Origin: Batillaria attramentaria
Lineage: Eukaryota > Mollusca > Gastropoda > Batillariidae
Direction: 5' to 3'
DNA length: 64,000 nt
Assembly (NCBI GenBank): GCA_018292915.2
Contig: JACVVK020000148.1
Span: 425,001 to 489,000, forward strand
The translations under genes were made by a program, and so were the position numbers. The notes beneath the pieces were generated by a model. The model ran no database searches and had not been told where the DNA came from. It worked only from the letters and a program-made list of their open reading frames with translations. Shown here piece after piece: positions 27,301-49,620 of this stretch; position 1 is the stretch's first letter; each line of letters opens with the position of its first letter.

Positions 27301-27880
27301 AGCGAACTAAAATGGCTAATTACATATACATGCGTATCAGGAACATTTCCCCCATGCCTCTTTCAAAAGAGCAATATCGATACTGCACTATTTGAGAGAG
27401 AGAGAGAGAGAAGAGAGTTGGTATAGACTGAGGTGAGGAAAGCGATGCGGGTGACAGGCAACAATACGAACCAAGATGTTTTGAAAAGCCAGAGTAGAAC
27501 AACATGCGTTCTGTCGTTGTGGTCTTGCCAGCATCGATGTGAGCCATGATGCCGATATTGCGAATCGCTGCCATGTCCTCATGGTCCTGACTGCGAGTCG
27601 CATAATATCGTCTGCTACAGCATTTCGCCCTCTGCCGGTGTCCTTCGTGAAACGTGTCGTTTTTGCGCAAGACAAGCCATGTGCAGGACCTGAAATGGTT
27701 TTTTCTCCTATGGACACAACTGCTGAAACGCCCTAGGTTCAGCACACGTTTAAATCCGGCTATCATCGTGCGGTATTTGGCGCTTGAAACAGAACCAGAA
27801 AAAGCTTTCACTTTGCACGGGGCGCCGCCATATTTAACCTTGACAGTGGATGAACTTCCGGGGTAGCTCTTTGGGTCCAT
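21362..27880 (-). CDS. GFM2: Mitochondrial ribosome-releasing factor 2 (EF-G2mt)
   Basis: GTPase that works with mitochondrial RRF to split post-termination mitoribosomes. Exons on the minus strand: 27880-27472, 27254-27126, 26752-26672, 26450-25645, 25214-24948, 23464-23297, 23040-22854, 22462-22296, 21628-21362; phases agree. G-domain motifs seen: [13 protein letters not shown] (P-loop), DRGITI (switch I), DTPGHVDF (G3), NKMD (G4), GSSLKNKG (G5 region). Later blocks: [37 protein letters not shown], and C-terminal [17 protein letters not shown], typical of the GFM2 rather than GFM1 branch. The full ORF gives 826 aa; starting at the Met at 27766 gives 788 aa, closer to human (779), followed by a basic presequence ending RRYYATRS. 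An ETS-type site at 27854-27861 also favours the internal start. Confidence 0.97.
23689..24689. mobile_element. 1,001-bp TIR element with subterminal GGGCCC repeats and TCGCGA palindromes
   Basis: It lies in the GFM2 intron between exons 5 and 6. The octamer CATTATTT flanks it (23681-23688 and 24690-24697). The ends GGGACGTTGTCTTTGAGCC and GGGGTTTTGTCTTTGAGCC (minus strand) are inverted, followed by inverted arrays of GGGGGCCCAATGACAC units and an inverted GTAGACGTTT segment. The interior holds about nine TTTCGCGAAA-like palindromes with T/A arms, and a perfect 34-nt inverted repeat (24195-24228 with 24325-24358). It has no transposase frame; the long frames through it are low-complexity. An 8-bp duplication would fit hAT or Merlin-type elements, but the superfamily is unassigned. 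Confidence 0.85.
25468..25507. repeat. T(23)G(17) homopolymer junction
   Basis: A T run followed at once by a G run in the GFM2 intron between exons 4 and 5. Length may be subject to sequencing error. Confidence 0.85.
27854..27861 (-). promoter_or_regulatory. ETS-type element CCGGAAGT near the GFM2 start
   Basis: ACTTCCGG on plus, CCGGAAGT on minus. It lies between the two candidate GFM2 start codons (27880 and 27766). Such sites usually sit close to the transcription start of housekeeping and mitochondrial-protein genes. Confidence 0.45.
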
Positions 27881-28069
27881 GATGACTCAACGGTGTCACA
27901 TCATCGTGTGTTAGTGCGTGTGCGCATGTGTTTGACCAGGGCTTCATATTTTTGTTAAATTTTGTTTCTTTTTCTCTGATAATAGACTTGTTACTCTCTC
28001 CCTCGATGTGTGTTGTCAGTGTTGTTTTTGTGTGTGTGACGAGTCACACTATCGTCTTTGTCGCCGGTG

Positions 28070-28265
28070 GTACTGAACTGACTTCAACTGAGCCCACGGT
28101 TCAAGTGAATACTAGAGGAAACCGGCCGGCCGTCAGTCAGTGACAGTTTACCCCCACTGATGAGAAATGTACTCCCCTTACTTTATTTATTTATTTATTG
28201 CACTGCTTTTATTCTTGTTTTAACTCAGTTGACTCAGTGATAAACTTGCCAGTAAAGTTACTCAG
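28070..28265. other. CAGT/ACTG-rich patch
   Basis: A hand count gives about 7 CAGT and 5 ACTG in 195 bp, against about 1.5 expected. GCCGGCCG motifs lie within and beside it. Confidence 0.65.
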
Positions 28266-28344
28266 TCTTGATGCCGTGACGCCGGCCGGCCGCCGCCTTC
28301 TGGCACTAGTGTGCCGAACCGGCTGAACCGTGTCGGTCAGGTCA

Positions 28345-28362
28345 GTGTGTGTGTGTGTGTGT

Positions 28363-28441
<79 letters not shown>
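28345..28441. repeat. (GT)n array
   Basis: An almost pure GT array with one CA interruption near its left end, in the GFM2/LRRC74-like intergenic space. Confidence 0.97.
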
Positions 28442-28446
<5 letters not shown>

Positions 28447-28966
28447 GCTTTCACTTTACTTTGCCGGAGAGACGGAAACTGAACAAGGATACTTCTTACA
28501 GTTATAACTGACGGCATGCCGGCTATAACTACTTTTGTACAAACACAAACAGAATTTTTACACCGACCAAAACTCACATACACTGATTCTAATATGACGC
28601 ACACAATCACGAAAACAGGCACACCGAAGCCGGTTGAGACTGAAGAAACTGCAACGCACTATTTTTAATTACCCGGCGCGGCCACAGTCTACAATATGAT
28701 ACCCGGCACACTCTAACAATTACTAGACATTGTCAATATTATGCCATCAAATGATCCCGTTACTATACTGGAAAACCTCTTTTGGGTGACTGATCTCTCG
28801 TATGAGCGACCACCCCCATTTACGACCGAGAACCAGTATTACATTTATCATATTTGTCCCTTTGTCCAATCGGCTCCTTTTTAAAAGTAGTTCCCGTTTC
28901 TGGTTAACGCCGGCATATTTATGACAGAAAGCGTGGAATCCGACCCTGTCGCGCAGTCGCAAACCG

Positions 28967-29100
28967 CATGGACCTCCATAGCATCTTCACACCATCATCC
29001 TCATCCTCACCATCATGCATAATAAAAATTGCCCCAGCTTCCGAGCCCTCCGTGGGTTCCACACATGACCTGGGAGGAATACCACTGGAGTTGGCGAAGA
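28967..29100 (+). repeat. Dispersed ~130-bp repeat, copy 2
   Basis: Same order of blocks as at 14101-14228: CATGGACCTCCATAGCATC, an ATC-rich stretch, GAGCCCTCC, ATGACC, GGAATACCACTGGAG. It ends in GTTGGCGAAGAG. Confidence 0.8.
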
Positions 29101-29922
29101 GTTGAGGCGGCAAAACAAAACAAAAAAGTTACGCCGACGGATTGCAAACCGGCGCCAGGGCTAGGTGGATCAGGGTTGATTTTCAGTTCTTCAGTTTCAG
29201 TCGGTCAACCTAGTTAATTATTGCGACGCTGCTAGCGACCAAGTTCGTCCAGTCGATTTATTGATTAGAGCCTATGACCGAAAACTGATCACTGTGGTGG
29301 CGGAGATCACCGGCATTGCTGTACTGACACGTTCTGGGTCTGACGTCTGCACAGATAAGCAGAAAACAGTGCCGCTTGATACTGCAGCTGTTAAATATCT
29401 ACTCTTGTACACACATTATTCGATGTGTGTATGTGTGCTCTGATAATCATTGACGACACAAGAGAGGCAGGATAACTGAGGAGGTTTTCATGTCCGTAAC
29501 GCTCTATGCCACTTGTGAAAGCTAGACATTTTTGTCTACGGTACAGAAGCTTCTCTCTTTTTTTCTCTTTTTTTTTTTTTTGTCAAGTAAGCCGCTAGAC
29601 TCTCATTTTACTGTCTGCTAATTACTACTGTGACAAGTTTCTACTAGTAAGTGGTGACTCAGCTGTTGTTGCTGTAACGTTGTTGCTGGTGGAGGTGATG
29701 GGGCGACTAAGTGGGATATGGTCCGGGGTTTCGCCGCCACCCGCAGACTTGGTTCTAATGAAAATAATGAGTTCAGTGGAATTTGGGTACTGAATTGGTT
29801 GTTTCCCAAGACTACCCCCCCCCCCCCCCCCTCGAAGTGTCAGTATGGCTAAAAGCCTGACCGCATTCAACAACCTGACCTGACTCAAGTCCACATTACG
29901 CACGGTCAGATGATTTAATGTC

Positions 29923-30174
29923 CTGGGCCCGTATGTAATAGTCGAGGTTAGGGCTTTTAGCCCTGGGTTAGAGTCTAACCTCGAACTAGCTCTAGGGTTA
30001 AATGTTCTGTTGTTTTAAATCAGGAAGCGGGTCCATTCCAGCAAGGTGCCTATGCCGTTATAGAAGGATTTTTCTCTTTATTTCTACGCTTCCTTTTTTA
30101 TTTAATTTTGTTTTGGGGTTTCTTTTGTCCTAGTCTGGATTAGGCCGTAGCTCGAGTTTTACATACGGGACCAG
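29923..30174. mobile_element. MITE-like element with CTGGGCCCGTATGTAA ends
   Basis: The left end CTGGGCCCGTATGTAATAGT is inverted at the right end as TTACATACGGGACCAG, with CTCGAG/GTCGAG also paired. An inner palindrome (GTCGAGGTTAG with CTAACCTCGA) can fold. It is about 252 bp, non-coding, and no convincing target duplication was found. Confidence 0.6.
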
Positions 30175-31101
30175 AACAGTGTGCACAGCGTTTCACTCCG
30201 CAACAGACCTAACGAACTCGCGCTAAACAGGCGCCTGCTTTGAAAGCGTGTCAGGTCAAGTATCATCAGTATCATCTGATCACGACTGTGTTGGGTGTAG
30301 CATTATCAGTACGAAACTGCCGAGGCCGCCGTGTGTCCAACCGATCAGCGAGGACGGAAATGCGACTGAGGTTTCTATGGTCGCGTAGCCGTCAACAAAT
30401 TTCCTGATACCAGGAGCAGAATATTGCTACTAAAGCGCGAAAAGGGGGTGCATTTCATTGTACGTCATGCAAAACAACACTGAACTGGTTTTCGATACCA
30501 GCGTAAGCTCGTTATAACTCGAAGTTTTTCGGTCGAAATCAATAAACTCGTGTGGTTTATTGTCAAGCATCACTGCCGGCACTGAATGATGTAAGGGAAG
30601 AAGGGGTGTCAGTCTCGTTTGACACGGTGATCATAGTCGACTATGATGTACAAATAATGCACAATATACAGAAGCCCTGTCTGGCATGTGTATTCGATTG
30701 TCAACTGTGTGAGTCAGTACGTACAATCAATATCAACTGAATCTACATTAATTTTGAAATGCCCAGAAAATTCTGCTCAGTCTTGTACAAACGCGGCGGG
30801 ATTAGATGGCCCGGCCACGGTTCCGCAAAAGCTGTTTAATAAGACAGTGCTGAGTGAAGAGTATTGTTTATCATAAAAATTAATGTCCATTGTAAGCGTG
30901 CGCTGATCTGTCCATGAACACCGAATCAGATGGTCGCTGTAACTTGTGACGACAGACGACAATTTACCGTGACTGTAGTCAGCACATTATAATGCACACT
31001 CAACTTGGGAACAAACAGTCAACTTGGACAGGGTTGTTTTTTTCTGTTAAAAATGATAATAGTGATAATAGCTCAGTTTTTAAAAGCTAGGGGTCGGGGG
31101 A

Positions 31102-31219
31102 GGGTGGGTGGGTGGGTGTTTGGAAGTTTAACGTCCTTTTCCACCACATAAGGGTGATATCAAAGACGGGGCAACGATGAAAAAGCCAGCACAATATTTG
31201 GCCCCAGCCGGGGTTCGAA
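31102..31219 (-). mobile_element. tRNA-SINE, 5'-truncated, with 14-bp target duplication
   Basis: The body matches the family (GTTTAACGTCCTTTTCCACC, GGGGCAACGATGAAAAAGCC on plus). TAGGGGTCGGGGGA occurs on both sides (31088-31101 and 31220-31233). The copy stops at the B-box end of the tRNA-like head, as expected of a 5'-truncated LINE-mobilised insertion. Confidence 0.85.
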
Positions 31220-33305
31220 TAGGGGTCGGGGGAAAGTTAGGACCTGGTGGGATACCTTTAACACGACTCCTTAGTAATTTTTCTCAAGGGGTTGGTTGAG
31301 GCTAGGTATACTGTAGTTATAAGGCGATGGATGTACTGTCATTGTGCAATGTCACTCAGTTTTCTTTTTCTTCTTTTTGTCTGCCACTCACTCAATTCTA
31401 ACACAGCGACGTGAACCGGGACGTTGATGATCCATCCCATACCACGAGTAACCAGAGTGTACAGGACATTATAGCCTATGCGTATCGAGTATGACCATTA
31501 ATTCAGTTGCGAGGTAATGACTATCCGGCCTCCACGTAGTTGCATCTACGCCACCACTGCCCACCAACAACGTGTTCCACCGTGCGGGGGTGCAGTAACA
31601 CTCAATCTCGCCAGCTGGGCAAGCATTACCGATGGCCTGAGCCTATAGGACGACGACTGAGAAGTGGTACGAAGTCTGTGACGCGTGTTGCATTAGCAAA
31701 GCCCCGGTCACCATATTTCATAGTCCGCCTGCAGAGCAGAGGCGTGCAAAGGGGCAGTGACCAACGATCGAACCTAATTTCTGAAGGGCACGACAGGGTC
31801 TGCGGGAATCAAACTAACATTGGAACAAATTTCAAAGAAGACGCTGGGGAGAATACCGAGAATCGGGGCGGAACGCATAATTATGTTTTTTTGGGTTTTT
31901 TTTTTTTTTTTCAGTTTTGGTTGTTGTTGTTGTTGTTTTCCGAGCGCGATCTTGATCTGAACGAAACTGAACTTCAGTAACAGTCCCTTGCTGACTGAGA
32001 ATGACAGCGCTTTACCCCCCAGTGCACCTTGTACAGTTTAGGTACTTGCGATACCGTTAAGACGTGTCTGATCGGGCGCTGTTATGTTTGGCCGTAAACA
32101 AAAACGGCCTGCGCGGTGATTACAGCCAGCACAGCTCTGACACAGCGGGCCTTGGTGCGAACCGGAGCATTGGGTAGCGGACCCACCCGTTTAACTTAGG
32201 TCGTGCCGTGTCGCGTTGTGGTGTCGAGGCGTGTCAGTGGTGGCGTACGGCTTAGTGCCGTATCGGCATGTCGGGTGTTTGGTGTGGGGGCTGGACTGTA
32301 AGACTGGAAGGATTAGGTCTGGACAGAAATAGCGGCAGCCAAGGAAAGCCTCTAGTGGTGTACTTTACGTTTAATACCGGTAACCTGCGTCCAACTTGTT
32401 CAATGGCGAAGTTGGAGTGTGTGTGACTTCAGTTCTTGGATATTTGAAGTGTGGATCGCCCACGTTTCGACTGAACTCAAGTTTTCTTACAGGCCTGCTT
32501 CAGTGTTTGGGTTTGTGCCACATGTTCAGCAGAGGCTCAGTACAGAGTGTGCGAGTTTTTGTTTGGGGTCACTAAGGCACCGGAAGATTTTAGGGAGAAG
32601 GCAAATCTACACCCGGACTGCAAACTTCCATCCGATTGTGACGGCTGGACAACTCAAACGTTTTTGTTAATGTGCTCAGCAGGAACTGTTGAAGAGCGTG
32701 GAGTGACTACCACTAGGGGTAAAACAACAACAACAACAACAACAACAACAAAAAACCCCTTAAGGTGACCACGGAACTGGCGCCTGTGTTAGGAGACACG
32801 GCCACATGATTTGGAATGAATGAAATGAATGCTTTTGTGGGAGTAATGCAATCCCATCTGATGGCTCGGTAGAAAAAGGAAGTGTGGTTTTTCGTCTTTT
32901 GAGAAAGAAAGAAAAAGACTTCTTTGAACGTTTTGCTCTTGGCATTCAAAGAAGGCTCAGGTTTTTGATTCATTTCAAGTTGACTGACATTCTTATCTGA
33001 AACTGGCAATCACATCGTGAAAGTGCATCATCAGTGTGTTGACATATTCCTAGGGTCGTCAGCCCGGCTTCCGCGATAGCATCATACGAATAATGATCAA
33101 TACCTGACCAAACAGAAAACACGTCATTATATTTGTTCTTACTTGGAGGACTGTGTTTGAGCGCCCAGCGACTGTTACTGTACTGCAGCATGAAATGATG
33201 CCAGGCAGTGACTACTTCGTGGCTTTGTCTATGTCTTTACACTGCATTTAGTGGCGTTTTTAATTTGACTCCTACCTTGCCGGTGTGTTCGTCAGTGTGT
33301 TCAGA

Positions 33306-45669
<12,364 letters not shown>

Positions 45670-45926
45670 TCAGTACCGGCAAGTCGTCTCTACAGTCTAC
45701 GCCTCACCTATCAAAATAGTTTGACGTCATGTGTCACATACATCAGCTATGACAGATGAGACGGACTGGATGGTGTAACGCCATTAATATGTCTGTCAAA
45801 ATGCTGTCTTTGCCGACTGACAATGTTTCTACTGCCGTTAAGTGTAATCGCCGTCGGACTTGCAGTAACTGAGGTTGCATGTAAGTAACTGAGGTTGCAT
45901 ATAAATCTTTTCTGCAGCACGGTGGG

Positions 45927-45932
45927 AATAAA
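45927..45932 (+). terminator. Poly(A) signal of the LRRC74-like gene
   Basis: AATAAA lies 258 bp after the stop codon at 45669. A 22-bp tandem duplication (AGTAACTGAGGTTGCAT unit) lies just before it. Confidence 0.6.
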
Positions 45933-46935
45933 ACAGTCTGCATTGTGCTCTTTCAGTGGCTCAGTGGGAGAGCTAGTGACTCAGTGTATACCAGCTCACT
46001 AAAGCACTTCCGTGGGACAACGGTCAACCAAGTTAGTAGTGGCATTCACCAGATCATGGGAACTTCCCGAGACGTGCTCCCCCCCCCCCCCCCCCCCTCG
46101 GTTTCCCTCTCCGCCTTCGGCTCATTTCTAACGCACTAGCCGGAAAAAAAAGGAATATGTCGAGTTGTTCTACTGCCTCTATAGACATAGTATCGCTCTT
46201 TCTTGTGCTCTGGGTGTTCAAGCGTGTATAACACTGTCGATAATTCAAAATGAATTTCCAAACTTGTCTAAACGAGATTTCAAGCCGGCTTTGACGTAAC
46301 ATTACAGTTAGTTCTACAGGCTCTTTGTAGCCTCGATGCTCCGCAGGGTCACGGTTACCCAACACACGGAGCACTTGCCAAAAGTCATCTGGCGTGTTTT
46401 CACTGAGTGGTTTGCGTGACACGCCTCCTGTATACGAGGGACACACAGCAGTTCCCAGGATATAATTCACTTTTCTAAAAATAAAAAATAAAAAGAAAAG
46501 GACATCTGACTGCCACGAAGAATCAAAAGATCTTTCCATCTGAACACGTCGAGCTAATCCTCCACTTTTTTTTTTTTTTTTTTTTGGGGGGGGGGGTCAG
46601 AGTTTGTGTACATTAACTATGTGCTCAAGGCCGAGCAGTTCGAGACATACCGTGGCTAGACAACCTTTCGCCGGTCCATTTTCCTCATTGTCTCTCTCTG
46701 TGTCCATTTTACGTTGGTTGCTCAAAGACTGAGTTTTATGTCAGTACATTTACCTACATTTCCGTCCTGTGTTAGTTTGTTCAATGTTGTTTGAGCTACG
46801 TCTGTGATGATGATTTTGATCATAGTCCTACGATTTCTTTCGTCCCTCTCATGCATATTCAGTTTCCCCTCAGGAAAATAAAAACGACACAGGCAAACCC
46901 TGACACTGAAGTAGCAGTCAAAAACATTTGTGTGT

Positions 46936-47000
<65 letters not shown>

Positions 47001-49238
47001 ACAATGCAAGAGCGTACAAGGTTCTCACGGTCTTACTGCCTCGTGAATTATTAGAGTTATGTCACTTGACAATCTCTTACACCCCTTTATTATCGCGTCC
47101 ACAGTCGAGGGAGGGGGGGGGGGTACACTCGCAAACGATGTGAGGTAACCGGCCAGGCCGCAATCCAAAATAAAAAACACTTTGTCAGTACCTAGAATTG
47201 TGATGATATCACCGGGATATTTCACCTGACCGGCTGCGACCTAAGAGTAAGACTGCATAGTGCTATTTTCGCACACGTCACTCGCACCACTGACTGATGT
47301 TAGCTCGTCAGTAAAAACATTTCGTCAGACGGCGGGTATAGGTCTGCCCATGATACACTGGAGTGTCAGTGTCGAACACAAAACATGTGGGAGTCGATTC
47401 CTTCGCCAATTGGTTTTTTTCAGGTTTTTTTTCATTAACTGAGAAAAATTGCACGTCAGTGCCCGAGTCAGTTTTGACTTACAGCATCAGTATCACGTGT
47501 ACTGTATTCTGCATGTCAGTCCGTACTTCTAATTAATGTCTCCTTTCTTCACTGATACAGTCAGTTGAGGCTCAACAACGCCGCATACGAAAAAGCTTTC
47601 TTTAACTGATTTTGCCTCACAAGTATCAGTTTGACTGACCAGGAAAAACTCAAGTTGACACCAGTACATCAGCACTAGACTGATCAGTTTACTTACTGAG
47701 CCATCGATGAGTGCTAATGGGTGATCAGTTCCGGCTTCAGTTGGCAACTGATTCAATGTAACACGCGGGACCGATGTACTCCCCAGCGTGAAGTGCCACG
47801 GGTCTAAACAGCTCAAGTTGAGGCTAAAAGTGCCCCGGGGCTATGCAGCTTCAGGCTGGCCGGAGCCGGTCGGCCGCCCCCGGCCGGCCGGGTCCGGCTA
47901 TGCTAAGCGGATCATGCCCCGGGTCTATGCTGTCGTCACTCAGGCTCGAAGTGCCGGCCGGCGCCGGGTCAACTGATATATACCATGGCGCAAGACTGAA
48001 TTGCCCCGGACGGAGTCGTTGAAACTAGTTGCATGACTGTAACACCAGAAAGACGGAAAAACGCCGTGTTCGCAGTCTGTTCGGACTAGAAGCACTCCCG
48101 TGTCACGTGATACTGATCAGCCGGAACACACACTGACGTGCCACACGCGCGGTCACGGCTGAGATGACTGTGGTTACGTTGAAGGTAAAGGTACAAGGCC
48201 AAGGATGCGTGCACTTTTAACTTCGGCCGCCGTCAGGCACTGCCGGACTGGTACGTGGACTGATTCACTTCAAGAAGAGGGCATCAAGTGTAATTAGGCA
48301 ACTGTGCTCAGTCCGGCTCAGTCCTGACTGAGTATGACTGACTTGACAGAATAAGTTAAACTCTGTGTGTGTGTGTGTGTGTGTGTACGGCTGGCCGGGG
48401 AGGGGGGTGGGGGTCCCACCCAACCGTGCGACTCGGACCAACCCGGCCGGCCCAATCGGCCCGGTACTACAATATTGTTAGTCTCGCGACATACTTTTCG
48501 CTCCATGTACACGGATGTATACGCTGACATTTAGTCCGGCCAACCAACATATTCGGAATTACCTTTTTGTGTGCACATTGATCTCGAGATAACAGTCGCC
48601 GCCTGATCCTCTCTCTCACACTCTCCACTCACGAGCCGGCCGCGTGCACAGCAGACGAGCACTTCCGGGCAGGCGCAGTCGTACTGTTGCAGACGAATCG
48701 GAGATGAGAAGCATTATTTAGTTGATTGTAGGTTTTGTGGAAAAACACCGGCTTCTCGTCTGCTGGTGACGTTTATCGAAGAGTCTGACTTCGAGAGGAA
48801 ATGACACATGTGCTAATCGCTGTGCAAACAGCGGGTTTGCTTTACCTGCGACTGCTGTTGTAAGCGGCACCACCAGACAATACGACATCGGCAGCCGGTA
48901 AAGCGGACACACCAATAGCCAGACGGCGTCTAGTGGCGTGACATTACATGAGCATCGCGTAGGTTTGCCTACGAGCGTGGTTTGCATTTGCTTCGCATTC
49001 CCTCCGGCGAGTGAAGGGGTGTAAGCAAAGCCGAAACAAGCAAGCGACCCTCAGCCACAAGTGGGAGACAGATCGTATCTTGAAAGTGCTGAGCCCGGCC
49101 ACAGACACGGGGAGAGAGAGAGAGAGAGGTGCACATGTTTGCTCGGTGTGTGAACACAGTGTTGACTGAAGTAATTTGAGTCATTTAATTCGGGCGAGTC
49201 ACTCGGTGGAGTGTGCTGTGTATCTGTCACCTGTGATC
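45933..49238. other. Intergenic space before the SPTSSA-like gene
   Basis: No supported exon. A minus frame at 46054-46539 has no recognisable domain. The stretch contains C, T and G homopolymers, a GT array (about 46940-46998), a strong CAGT/ACTG patch (47281-47760), and a GC-rich GCCGGC zone (about 47820-47970) with degenerate repeats of a CCCCGGGNCTATGC motif. The SPTSSA-like promoter and 5' UTR lie at its right end. Confidence 0.65.
47281..47760. other. CAGT/ACTG-rich patch, strongest in window
   Basis: A hand count gives about 13 CAGT and 11 ACTG in 480 bp, against about 3.8 expected for both together. Spacing is irregular and the copies are not part of a longer common repeat that I can see. 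Confidence 0.75.
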
Positions 49239-49389
49239 ATGGTTCCTGTGTTCGGACACGTGAAGCGAGCATGGGACTTTCTGCATTACTGTTACTTCCA
49301 GTTCGCCCTCCACACATGCATCACAATGCTGGAGCCGGCTGAAGAGCGGATCATCGGTATCCTTTTATTGTCAAGTAACGTTGTACGCA

Positions 49390-49437
<48 letters not shown>

Positions 49438-49559
49438 TGTCACAGGAGAGAGGTGGAGACGTGCGTGAACTGATGAATGTGAGTGCAAAGTCTGGGAAAA
49501 CCTGTGTGCGTGTGTCATGGGGGGGGGGGGGGGGGCATGTTTGTGTGAGAGAGAGAGCA

Positions 49560-49620
<61 letters not shown>

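Larger units (their letters stand above)
27881..33305. other. Intergenic space between divergent GFM2 and LRRC74-like genes
   Basis: No supported exon. It contains a CAGT-rich patch (28070-28265), GCCGGC-rich spots, a GT array (28345-28441), the second copy of the 130-bp dispersed repeat, a MITE-like element (29923-30174) and a 5'-truncated SINE (31102-31219). Open frames here lack recognisable domains. Confidence 0.7.

Noticed and set aside
46054..46539. 161-codon minus-strand frame after the LRR gene
   Set aside because: No recognised domain, no splice partners, and one end reads through a poly-C run. Could be a TE remnant but nothing supports it.
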